A DNA stretch of 14,316 bases from Marvinbryantia sp. (lineage in GTDB: Bacteria; Bacillota; Clostridia; Lachnospirales; Lachnospiraceae): assembly GCA_016297895.1 (NCBI GenBank), contig JAEDFS010000047.1:1-14316 (forward strand), in the 5' to 3' direction. Made by a program: the position numbers and the translations under genes. This document shows positions 6,618 to 13,897 of the stretch, one piece after another. A model generated the notes under the pieces. It was given only the letters and a program-made list of their open reading frames with translations. It was not told the DNA's origin and did not search any database. Position 1 is the first letter of the stretch. Each line of letters starts with the position of its first letter.

Positions 6618-7478
6618 TTAATCGGTGGCATACATTTTCCGGAACTCTGTGGGGGTGCATCCGGTGGACAGTTTGAACATACGAAGAAAAGAAGAAGGGT
6701 TGGAAAATCCGGATTGCAAAGCCACTTCAATGACGGACAGATTCTGATTGATCAGCAGATTTTTCGCATGTGCGATTCGTTTCTGATTCAGATATTTGTA
6801 AAAAGACGTATCGGCATACTGCCGGAACAGGCGGGTAAAGTGATACTTGCTGAACCCGGCCAGAGAAGCGACATCCTCCAATGTGAGATTTTCGGCAAAA
6901 TGTTCATTGATGTAATTACAGATGAAAAGAAACTTTTCCATGTATTCTTTTTGCTTACTGTTTTTTGCTTCAAAATTATTGCGGGCAATTTCCGCATAAT
7001 AACGTCCCACGTATACCAGGATCTCCAAAAACTTGGAGTAGATAAAGGATTCGGCGTAGGGAGAAGAACTTAAATACTCGTCCCGGATCTCCAGCATCAG
7101 ACGGCGGATACGGTCATGGATCTGAGGGTGCTCATCCGGTGTGATCAGAATAGCCGGGGTGATAATGGAGACGATGATGTCCAGCTCCTTCAGATCGATC
7201 TGAGAGAGGCTGGGCTGAAAAATGATCCGTACACCCTTTGGAGGAGCAAACAGCTCATGTACCACGCCGGGACAGATGAGAATGATGTCACCTTCCTGCA
7301 GGGTGCGATCGATTCCGCCGCACAGGACACGGTATGTCCCTTCGGTAGGCATGATCAGCTCGAAAGGAGTATGCCAGTGGGGCGGGTAATTCTCTGCTTC
7401 GTCGTTGTTGTACAGACGCATCTGGGTGTCGGGGCGGTAATTGACAGTTTCGTGAAGTCCGGTCAGGTTTTCAATCAT
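6618..7478 (-). CDS. AraC/XylS family transcriptional regulator with cupin-type N-terminal sensor
   Basis: This 286-residue protein has an N-terminal sugar-sensing cupin (about 25-100) with HWHTPFEL (H34, H36), LQEGDIILICPGVVHEL (H74) and a beta-strand-rich pattern. A helical linker follows. The C-terminal 100 residues carry two helix-turn-helix units: LTLEDVASLAGFSKYHFTRL and LSVIEVALQSGFSNPSSFLR, then the conserved STGCTPTEFRK end. Such proteins bind a ligand with the cupin and usually activate adjacent catabolic operons. The gene is divergent from the sugar-transport operon starting at 7803, its likely target. GGAG about 11 bases upstream supports the start. The inducer is not known; a xylo- or arabino-oligosaccharide is inferred from the neighbouring hydrolases. 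Confidence 0.93.
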   Translation of the reverse strand: MIENLTGLHETVNYRPDTQMRLYNNDEAENYPPHWHTPFELIMPTEGTYRVLCGGIDRTLQEGDIILICPGVVHELFAPPKGVRIIFQPSLSQIDLKELDIIVSIITPAILITPDEHPQIHDRIRRLMLEIRDEYLSSSPYAESFIYSKFLEILVYVGRYYAEIARNNFEAKNSKQKEYMEKFLFICNYINEHFAENLTLEDVASLAGFSKYHFTRLFRQYADTSFYKYLNQKRIAHAKNLLINQNLSVIEVALQSGFSNPSSFLRMFKLSTGCTPTEFRKMYATD

Positions 7479-7542
7479 GGCGATAGGAACTCCTTTTGCA
7501 AATGAAATAAGATGTCAAAAATTGCTGTAATCCGTTTCTGAA

Positions 7543-7571
7543 ACTATAGCAAATAAAATGAAAAAATGCAA
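7543..7571 (-). promoter_or_regulatory. Probable sigma-A promoter of the AraC-type regulator gene
   Basis: On the minus strand, TTGCAT (7571-7566), exactly 17 bp, then TATAGT (7548-7543) preceded by TGC (extended -10). This gives a transcript with a leader of about 58 nt. It is a near-consensus constitutive promoter. Confidence 0.62.
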
Positions 7572-7693
7572 TTATAAAGGAACAAATTTTGCAAAAAAAC
7601 GATATTATAAATATAGATATAGTCATAATGAACAAATATAAATAAATATTATTGTTAAATTATAATAAATAACGAAAAACAAAAAATAAGAAT

Positions 7694-7729
7694 AGCAATA
7701 ATTGAAAGTTATGAAGCAACAATTACAAA
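7694..7729 (+). promoter_or_regulatory. Candidate AraC-type operator: direct repeat with 21-bp period
   Basis: AGCAATAATT (7694-7703) and AGCAACAATT (7715-7724) match at 9 of 10 positions and start exactly 21 bp apart, two helical turns. This is the usual geometry for the two half-sites of an AraC-family regulator. The downstream copy and its AAA flank end at about 7729, where the -35 element of the downstream promoter would lie, the position expected for activation. The region is AT-rich, so a chance repeat is possible. Confidence 0.4.
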
Positions 7730-7747
7730 GAAAAGTACAAAAAACTC

Positions 7748-7756
7748 TGGTATATT
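7748..7756 (+). promoter_or_regulatory. Probable activator-dependent promoter of the sugar-uptake operon (extended -10, no clear -35)
   Basis: TGG-TATATT (7748-7756) is an extended -10. The sequence 17 bp upstream (7728-7733) does not resemble TTGACA, which suits a promoter needing an activator. The transcript would start near 7763, about 40 nt before the ATG at 7803, and carries a strong AGGAGG at 7790-7795. The whole 7479-7802 gap is about 324 bp and very AT-rich; apart from the sites listed I see no gene in it. Confidence 0.42.
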
Positions 7757-7802
7757 GTAATTACATAAATGACGTGAATCATTCAAAAAAGGAGGAAGAA
7801 AA

Positions 7803-9086
7803 ATGAAAAAAAGAAGTGTATTGTCAGCAGTAGTGGCAGCAGCCATGACAGCAACTGCATTGTTTGGGGCTGTTCCGGTACAGGCAGAAGAAGTGCAGGA
7901 AATTACCTGGATGTTCTGGGATGACCTGAATGCAACAGAAGACCTGATCTCAAAAGGTTATGCAGAGGTAATTGAACGGTTTAATGCAGATTACGAAGGA
8001 AAATATCATGTTACACCGATTACTACTAACCTGGAAGAGTATTATCCGAAGCTGAATGCGCTGGTAGCAGCCGGTGATGTACCCGACGTATTTATCGTAA
8101 GCCCGGGCCCGAACCTGACAACCTATGTGGAGCCGGGAGTTGCAGCAGATCTGACAGATTACCTTGCTGCAGACGGATGGAAAGATACGTTTAACGGAGA
8201 AGGTGTATTTTCACAGCAGACATATGACGGAAAGGTCTATGCAGTACCGCTGAATATCGCAGCAGCATGTGTATTCTATAACACAGAAATGTTTGAAGCA
8301 GCAGGCGTCAGCGTACCGACTAACTGGGATGAAATGATGGATGTGTGCCAGAAGCTTCAGGATAGCGGATATACTCCTCTGTCTATCTCCGCAGGAACAC
8401 CATGGTGTCTGTCCATGCTTTGCGGCTACCTCTGTGACAGAGAAGGTGTAGATCTGGCAGCACTCGATGCTCACGAAGCAAGCTGGCTTGATGAGAACGT
8501 TGTCAATGCAGTGAACAAGATGGTAGAACTGTCTAAGTACTTCCAGCCCACAGCTGCAGGAGATACCAACGATGTAGCTACAGCAGGTTTCTACAACGGC
8601 GAAGCAGCAATGCTGATCCAGGGTTCCTGGGCAATTGCACAGATCAACGGTTCGAATCCGGATTTCGAATCCAAGTGCGGCGTATTCTCCTTCCCGGGTA
8701 TCGACGGCGGAAATGACCCCACAAGAGTAATCGCAAAATCTGACAGTCTTGCAATGAGCGCAACTACAGAACATCCGGAAGCAGCAATCGCTCTGATGAA
8801 ATACTTCACAGATGAAACCGCTCAGAAATATACCGCAGAAGTTGGCGGCAAGATTCCTGTAACCAAGGTGGAATATGATGCATCTGTAGCACCGGCACAG
8901 CTGGCATACGTAATGGATGTATTCTCAAACGCAGGAAGTACATTCGGATTCTATAATGAGTCTCTGAGAACAACAGAAGCAGGATCTACCTTTGATGATG
9001 CAATGGTAGCAATCTATCTGGGAACACCGGTAGAGGATGGATTACAGATCGTAGAAGATTTCTACACAGACAATATCTGGGAATAG
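7803..9086 (+). CDS. Carbohydrate ABC transporter, extracellular solute-binding protein (CUT1 type)
   Basis: This 427-residue protein is of normal length for a family 1 solute-binding protein. The N-terminus is a Sec signal: MKKR, a hydrophobic stretch to about residue 24, then VPVQA-EE as a signal peptidase I site near 28/29. There is no Cys in this region, so the usual lipobox of Gram-positive binding proteins is missing. The mature part begins with EITWMFWDD and shows typical features: LVAAGDVPDVFIVSPGP, YAVPLNIAAACVFYN, WDEMMDVCQKL, an AMLIQGSWAI segment, and a C-terminal helical region. It would capture an oligosaccharide outside the membrane and deliver it to the permeases encoded just downstream. 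AGGAGG at 7790-7795 fixes the start. Codon choice (many GCA, AAC, TAC, GTA) differs somewhat from neighbouring genes and suggests high expression. The substrate is inferred as xylo-oligosaccharide from the downstream hydrolases. Confidence 0.93.
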   Translation: MKKRSVLSAVVAAAMTATALFGAVPVQAEEVQEITWMFWDDLNATEDLISKGYAEVIERFNADYEGKYHVTPITTNLEEYYPKLNALVAAGDVPDVFIVSPGPNLTTYVEPGVAADLTDYLAADGWKDTFNGEGVFSQQTYDGKVYAVPLNIAAACVFYNTEMFEAAGVSVPTNWDEMMDVCQKLQDSGYTPLSISAGTPWCLSMLCGYLCDREGVDLAALDAHEASWLDENVVNAVNKMVELSKYFQPTAAGDTNDVATAGFYNGEAAMLIQGSWAIAQINGSNPDFESKCGVFSFPGIDGGNDPTRVIAKSDSLAMSATTEHPEAAIALMKYFTDETAQKYTAEVGGKIPVTKVEYDASVAPAQLAYVMDVFSNAGSTFGFYNESLRTTEAGSTFDDAMVAIYLGTPVEDGLQIVEDFYTDNIWE

Positions 9087-9092
9087 AAATTT

Positions 9093-9156
9093 GCCAAAAG
9101 AGTTTGGCTCTTTAATAGAAAAGCGGGGTGCTGCGGTGGACGCCACCTCGCTTTTC
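9093..9156 (+). promoter_or_regulatory. Intercistronic stem-loops between binding-protein and permease genes
   Basis: GCCAAA-AGAG-TTTGGC (9093-9108) is a small hairpin overlapping an alternative AAAGAG/CTCTTT pairing (9097-9102 with 9108-9113). It is followed by GAAAAGCGGGGTG (9118-9130) and CACCTCGCTTTTC (9144-9156), a 13-bp stem with one G:U pair. No long T-run follows the second stem. These are likely to stabilise the upstream mRNA or act as a leaky terminator, so the binding protein is made in excess over the permeases, a known pattern in such operons. Confidence 0.55.
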
Positions 9157-9187
9157 CTACATAGAATGATTGGAAAGGGGAAATAGT

Positions 9188-10072
9188 ATGGACAAGATAT
9201 TAAGAGATAAAAAAGCAATTGTCCTTTTTATGGCTCCGGGAATCCTGTTGTTTACCCTGGTGCTGTTTATTCCGATTTGCCAGTCAGTGTATTATTCTTT
9301 CTGTGACTACGATGCGCTGACAAAGCCTGTGTTTACAGGCCTGGCAAACTATAAGAAGCTGATGAAAGACAGTACGATGAAGGTTGCACTGAAGAATGCT
9401 GTCTTTTTCCTGGTGTTTTCCTGCGTAACCCAGCTGATTATGGGCCTTTTGCTGGCTTCTTTGCTAACCAATATCAAGAAGGGACGAAACTTATTTAAGA
9501 ATATCTACTATCTTCCCTGTGTGCTTTCCGCAACGGCACTTGGTCTTCTGTGGATGTTTATTTTTAATCCGAAGCTGGGTATCAACCAGATCCTGGCAAA
9601 ATTCGGTATTCAGGGACCTCTGTGGCTGATGGATCTGAAAGGATTCATTATTCTGCCCATGTGGATCATCGGGTTTGTAGCCCTGTGGCAGTATGTAGGA
9701 CAGTCCATGATGCTCTATATGGCACAGATCTCCGGAATCAGTCCCTCTCTTTACGAGGCGGCTTACCTGGACGGCTGTTCCAAACCAAAAGCGTTTCGGT
9801 ATATTACCCTTCCGCTGATCCGGCCTATGGTTGCCACAGCCATGTCGTTAAATGCCATCGGATCCCTGAAATTCTTCGATCTGATCTTTAACATGACGGA
9901 AGGCGGACCGAATCATCAGACGGAGGTTCTGGCCACTCATCTGTATACTCAGGGCTTCAAGTTCTTCAAGTATGGATATGCCAGTGCCATTGGTGTAGTG
10001 CTGCTGGTACTTTGCCTGTCTGTGACACTGTTTATCAATAAAGTAGTGAAAAAAGAAGACTATGAGATGTAA
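9188..10072 (+). CDS. Sugar ABC transporter permease, MalF/UgpA-like
   Basis: This is a 294-residue inner-membrane protein with about six transmembrane segments, the first at about 13-32 (IVLFMAPGILLFTLVLFIPI). The cytoplasmic EAA loop reads EAAYLDGCSKPKAFRYITLP and contacts the transport ATPase. The segment TEGGPNHQTEVLATHLYTQGF near the C-terminus is typical of MalF-type subunits of CUT1 importers. Start ATG 9188 follows GGAAAGGGG at 9172-9180; an in-frame TTG at 9170 is unlikely. It pairs with the permease gene at 10087. No ATPase gene is in the window, so a shared multi-sugar ATPase encoded elsewhere is inferred. Confidence 0.95.
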   Translation: MDKILRDKKAIVLFMAPGILLFTLVLFIPICQSVYYSFCDYDALTKPVFTGLANYKKLMKDSTMKVALKNAVFFLVFSCVTQLIMGLLLASLLTNIKKGRNLFKNIYYLPCVLSATALGLLWMFIFNPKLGINQILAKFGIQGPLWLMDLKGFIILPMWIIGFVALWQYVGQSMMLYMAQISGISPSLYEAAYLDGCSKPKAFRYITLPLIRPMVATAMSLNAIGSLKFFDLIFNMTEGGPNHQTEVLATHLYTQGFKFFKYGYASAIGVVLLVLCLSVTLFINKVVKKEDYEM

Positions 10073-10086
10073 GGGGAGGGAGAATC

Positions 10087-10929
10087 ATGAATAGCAAAAG
10101 TAAAAAGAGGACTTCGACAGTGATGAAGCTCATCTATGTTTTCCTGATTCTGCTGGCAGCTGTGTATATTGTGCCGCTGATCTGGGTTTTTCTGGTGTCA
10201 TTTAAGACGAATGCTGAAATTTTTACATCTCCGTTTGCACTTCCGGAATCTCTGGCGTGGGATAATTACCAGGTTGCCTGGACAGCAGGAAAGCTTGGAA
10301 TCGCAACGTTGAATTCTTTTATTGTATGTGTGGTGACACTGGCGCTCAGTATGCTGATCGGATCCATGTCAGCCTTTGCCATCGGAAGAATGAAGTGGAA
10401 ATTCTCGGGTTTGGCAATGGTCTATTTTATGATGGGGATGATGATACCGGTACACTGTGTATTGATTCCGCTGTTTACCAGATTTTCCAAGCTGGGTCTC
10501 TCCAACAGCCTGACGGGACTGGTACTGCCGTATCTTACGTTCTCATTGCCTGTTACTATTTTTATCATGACAGGATTTTTTAAGAGCATACCCAACGAGC
10601 TTCTGGAATCTGCCTGTATCGATGGCTGTTCCATTTATCAGATCTTTGGAAAGATTGCTCTGCCTCTGAGCAAGACGGGTCTGTTTGTAACGGGACTGAT
10701 GACCTTTGTGGCAAACTGGAATGAACTGCTGCTGGCTATGGTATTTATCTCGGATGATACCAAGAAAACACTGCCGGTGTCCCTGTCTAAATTTGTGGGC
10801 CCATATAATACCAACTATTCACAGATGTTTGCAGCGATCGTACTTGCAATTATTCCCACGATCGTTGTATACTGCTGCTTCAGCAACCAGATCGTAGATG
10901 GTCTGACAACAGGAGCAGTAAAAGGATGA
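10087..10929 (+). CDS. Sugar ABC transporter permease, MalG/UgpE-like
   Basis: This 280-residue protein is the second channel subunit, with about six transmembrane helices, the first at about 13-37 (LIYVFLILLAAVYIVPLIWV). The EAA loop reads ESACIDGCSIYQIFGKIALP. A conserved FKTNAEIF follows the first helix, and it ends GLTTGAVKG, the usual MalG-like tail. It starts 14 bases after the MalF-like gene with AAGGGGAGGGAG just upstream, so the two are translated from one transcript. With the MalF-like subunit it forms the membrane path for the sugar caught by the binding protein. Confidence 0.95.
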   Translation: MNSKSKKRTSTVMKLIYVFLILLAAVYIVPLIWVFLVSFKTNAEIFTSPFALPESLAWDNYQVAWTAGKLGIATLNSFIVCVVTLALSMLIGSMSAFAIGRMKWKFSGLAMVYFMMGMMIPVHCVLIPLFTRFSKLGLSNSLTGLVLPYLTFSLPVTIFIMTGFFKSIPNELLESACIDGCSIYQIFGKIALPLSKTGLFVTGLMTFVANWNELLLAMVFISDDTKKTLPVSLSKFVGPYNTNYSQMFAAIVLAIIPTIVVYCCFSNQIVDGLTTGAVKG

Positions 10930-10988
10930 TATTTCGAAATACTGATAAACGGACTTTTAGGAAAGGACATGAATGAAGGAGATATCAA

Positions 10989-13094
10989 ATGAAACGAGAA
11001 ATAGCGAGGAAACGGGCAGAACAGCTGGTGTCTCAGATGACCCTGGAGGAAAAAGCCAGCCAGCTGAAATACGATGCACCAGCCATCAGACGTCTGGGAA
11101 TTCCGGCATATAACTGGTGGAATGAGGGACTTCATGGGGTGGCAAGAGCGGGGCAGGCAACGGTGTTTCCCCAGGCCATCGGGCTTGGAGCTGCCTTTGA
11201 TGTGGAACTGATAAAAGAAATCGCAGACGTGGTTGCCACGGAAGGGCGTGCAAAATACAATGCCTATTCCGAAAAAGAGGACAGGGATATTTATAAGGGA
11301 CTGACCTTCTGGTCTCCCAATGTCAATATTTTCCGTGATCCCCGGTGGGGAAGAGGACATGAAACCTATGGGGAAGACCCCTATCTGACCAGCCGTCTCG
11401 GAGTGGCTTTTGTTAAAAGCCTTCAGGGCGAGGGCGAGACGATGAAGGCGGCAGCCTGTGCAAAACACTTTGCTGTGCATTCCGGGCCGGAAGCGATCCG
11501 CCATGAATTTGATGCACAGGCTTCCTCAAAAGATATGCAGGAGACCTATCTTCCGGCTTTTCAGGCACTGGTGGAAGAGGCAAAGGTAGAAGCCGTGATG
11601 GGGGCATATAACCGTACAAACGGGGAAGCCTGCTGTGCAAGTCCCACTCTCCAGAAGATTTTGAGAGAAGACTGGGGATTTGAGGGCCATTTCGTGTCAG
11701 ACTGCTGGGCGATCCGTGATTTTCATGAGCACCACGGTCTGACGAATGATGCCAAAGAGTCGGCGGCTCTTGCAATCAATAACGGATGCGATCTGAACTG
11801 CGGGAATACTTATTTACATATTCTGAACGCATATCAGCATGGACTGGTGACGGAGGAGACCATTACAGAGTCGGCGATCCGGCTGTTTACCACACGGTTT
11901 ATGCTCGGACTCTTTGACGGAAGCGAATTCGATCAGATTCCTTATGAGGAAGTGGAGTCTGCTGAGCATCTGGCACTGTCGGTAAAAGCTGCGGAAGAAA
12001 GCATGGTGCTGTTAAAGAATAACGGAATCCTTCCGCTGAAAAAAGAAGATCTGAAAACGGTGGGAGTGATCGGACCCAATGCCAACAGCCGCGCAGCTCT
12101 GATCGGCAATTACCACGGAACGGCATCCCGCTATGTGACCATATTGGAAGGGATCCAGGATTATCTGGGAGAAGAGGTACGTGTGATGACTTCTCCGGGC
12201 TGTGCTCTGTTCCGGGACAGAACCGAGCATCTGGCTGTGGCAGGAGACCGTCTGTCAGAGGCAAAGATCGTGGCGGATCACAGCGATGTGGTGATTCTGT
12301 GTCTTGGTCTGGATGAGACCCTGGAAGGAGAAGAAGGAGATACAGGCAACAGCTATGCATCCGGAGACAAGGTAGACCTGAAGCTGCCGAAAGTGCAGCA
12401 GGATCTGATGGAGGCAATTGCGGAAACCGGAAAACCGGTGATCCTCTGTATGATGGCAGGAAGTGATCTGGACTTAAGCTTTGGGATGGAGCATTTTGAT
12501 GCGATCCTGCAGATGTGGTATCCGGGAGCACAGGGGGGAAAGGCGGCGGCCAGAATCCTCTTTGGAGAGACATCACCGTCAGGAAAGCTTCCGGTGACAT
12601 TTTATGAAACATTGGAGGAACTTCCTGATTTTGAGGATTATTCCATGAAAGGCAGAACCTATCGCTATATGGAACACAGGGCCCAGTATCCCTTTGGATA
12701 TGGACTTACCTATGGATCTGTCATTGTGACCGATGCCGGGATCAGAGACGGAGAGGCGGATGCAGAAGAGGGCATGGTCATTACGGCAGAAGCCTGGAAT
12801 GACGGAGCCTGTGCAACCGATGAGGTACTTCAGGTATATGTGAAATGTACAGATTCCATCTATGGTGCAAAGAATCCCTCACTTTGTGCATTTAAGCGGA
12901 TCCATCTGGAACCGGGAGAAAAACAGGTTTTTGAACTGCCGGTAAGCGGAGCCGCATTTACTGTAGTGGATGATGAGGGAGTCCGAAAAGTGGATGGAAA
13001 AGAGTTTGGATTCTATGTGGGATGCAGTCAGCCGGATGCCAGAAGTGTGGAACTGCTTGGCAGGGCTCCGGTGGAGATCCATGTGACGTTATAG
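10989..13094 (+). CDS. Glycoside hydrolase family 3 enzyme, beta-xylosidase/beta-glucosidase-like, cytoplasmic
   Basis: This 701-residue protein has no signal peptide. The N-terminal GH3 barrel (about 1-315) contains YNWWNEGLHGVARAG, DPRWGRGHETYGEDP, the substrate-binding CAKHFAVHSGPE, and FVSDCWAIRDF, in which D238 is the expected catalytic nucleophile. The C-terminal GH3 sandwich domain (about 345-560) has LLKNNGILPL, VGVIGPNA, GLDETLEGEEGD (candidate acid/base region) and WYPGAQGG. A short fibronectin-III-like tail follows PFGYGLTY. The WNE.LHG wording and overall pattern are closest to GH3 beta-xylosidases, but glucosidase or arabinosidase activity is possible. It releases terminal sugars from oligosaccharides brought in by the upstream transporter. 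GGAG at 10979-10982 is 6 bases before the ATG. Confidence 0.93.
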   Translation: MKREIARKRAEQLVSQMTLEEKASQLKYDAPAIRRLGIPAYNWWNEGLHGVARAGQATVFPQAIGLGAAFDVELIKEIADVVATEGRAKYNAYSEKEDRDIYKGLTFWSPNVNIFRDPRWGRGHETYGEDPYLTSRLGVAFVKSLQGEGETMKAAACAKHFAVHSGPEAIRHEFDAQASSKDMQETYLPAFQALVEEAKVEAVMGAYNRTNGEACCASPTLQKILREDWGFEGHFVSDCWAIRDFHEHHGLTNDAKESAALAINNGCDLNCGNTYLHILNAYQHGLVTEETITESAIRLFTTRFMLGLFDGSEFDQIPYEEVESAEHLALSVKAAEESMVLLKNNGILPLKKEDLKTVGVIGPNANSRAALIGNYHGTASRYVTILEGIQDYLGEEVRVMTSPGCALFRDRTEHLAVAGDRLSEAKIVADHSDVVILCLGLDETLEGEEGDTGNSYASGDKVDLKLPKVQQDLMEAIAETGKPVILCMMAGSDLDLSFGMEHFDAILQMWYPGAQGGKAAARILFGETSPSGKLPVTFYETLEELPDFEDYSMKGRTYRYMEHRAQYPFGYGLTYGSVIVTDAGIRDGEADAEEGMVITAEAWNDGACATDEVLQVYVKCTDSIYGAKNPSLCAFKRIHLEPGEKQVFELPVSGAAFTVVDDEGVRKVDGKEFGFYVGCSQPDARSVELLGRAPVEIHVTL

Positions 13095-13112
13095 ACCGGA
13101 GAGGAGAAAAAT

Positions 13113-13883
13113 ATGAGTTTTGAATTGCGTTTCCCTCAGTGGAAAGAACTGGCAGTGACGTTCAGCTATGATGACGGGCAGATCTATGACCGGCGTCTGG
13201 TGGAGTTGTTTAACCGTTATGGTCTGAAAGCAACGTTTCATCTGAATTCCGGCATTCTGGACAAAGAAGGATTTGTCACGAAAAAAGAACTGGCATCCCT
13301 CTATGAAGGCCATGAAATTGCCTGCCATGGAGTTTATCACGAGTTTCCCACACATCTGACTCAGGAGCAGCTGATAAGGGAATTCTGGCAGGATCGCCTG
13401 ACTCTGGAGGAGTGCACAGGGAGGATCATCCGGGGATGTTCTTACGCTTTCGGAGAGTACGATGACAATGTGGTGGAAACATTACAGAAACTGGGTTTTC
13501 TGTACAGTCGTACTGTGGAAGCTACCGGGAATTTTCGTGTTCCGGAACGGTTTCTGACCTGGAGGCCCACCTGTCACCACAATGATGCTTTTGACGGCAT
13601 GGCCCGGCGGTTCCTGGACAAACCGGAGTACAGGAAACTGTCTCTTCTCTACGTCTGGGGACACAGCTTTGAATTTGAGCGTCAGCAGACCTGGGATCGG
13701 ATGGAGACATTCTGTCAGGAAATTTCCGGCAGGCCGGAGGTCTGGTATACGACCAATATTGAGTATGCGGACTATATGGAGGCATCCAGGCACCTGCTTT
13801 TCAGTGCAGATGGAAAGTCTGTGGTGAATCCGTCCAGGATCCCCATCTATGCATTGATAGACGGGGAACAGAAGATCCTGTAA
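13113..13883 (+). CDS. Polysaccharide deacetylase family protein (NodB/CE4-like), cytoplasmic
   Basis: This 256-residue protein is the length of a bare NodB barrel. CE4 motifs are visible: motif 1 TFSYDDG (D20 as catalytic base and D21 as metal ligand), motif 2 H72-G-V-Y-H76 as the two metal-binding histidines, and motif 3-like YAFGEYDD at 111-118. A late LYVWGHSFEF may supply the final His motif. There is no signal peptide or membrane segment, unlike cell-wall deacetylases. It sits 18 bp after GH3 and 14 bp before GH43. From this setting I infer removal of acetyl groups from imported acetyl-xylo-oligosaccharides, clearing the way for the hydrolases. The fold assignment is firm and the substrate is inferred. 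The RBS GAGAGGAG precedes the ATG. Confidence 0.85.
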   Translation: MSFELRFPQWKELAVTFSYDDGQIYDRRLVELFNRYGLKATFHLNSGILDKEGFVTKKELASLYEGHEIACHGVYHEFPTHLTQEQLIREFWQDRLTLEECTGRIIRGCSYAFGEYDDNVVETLQKLGFLYSRTVEATGNFRVPERFLTWRPTCHHNDAFDGMARRFLDKPEYRKLSLLYVWGHSFEFERQQTWDRMETFCQEISGRPEVWYTTNIEYADYMEASRHLLFSADGKSVVNPSRIPIYALIDGEQKIL

Positions 13884-13897
13884 AAGGAGAAAGAGTT

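Noticed and set aside
7600..7690. Many TATAAT-like and inverted AT-rich motifs
   Set aside because: The base composition alone produces such matches, and none has a suitably spaced -35 element that points to a gene start.
11899..12612. 237-codon minus-strand open frame
   Set aside because: It is antisense to the conserved GH3 coding sequence, with a Pro/Ser/Leu-rich shadow composition.
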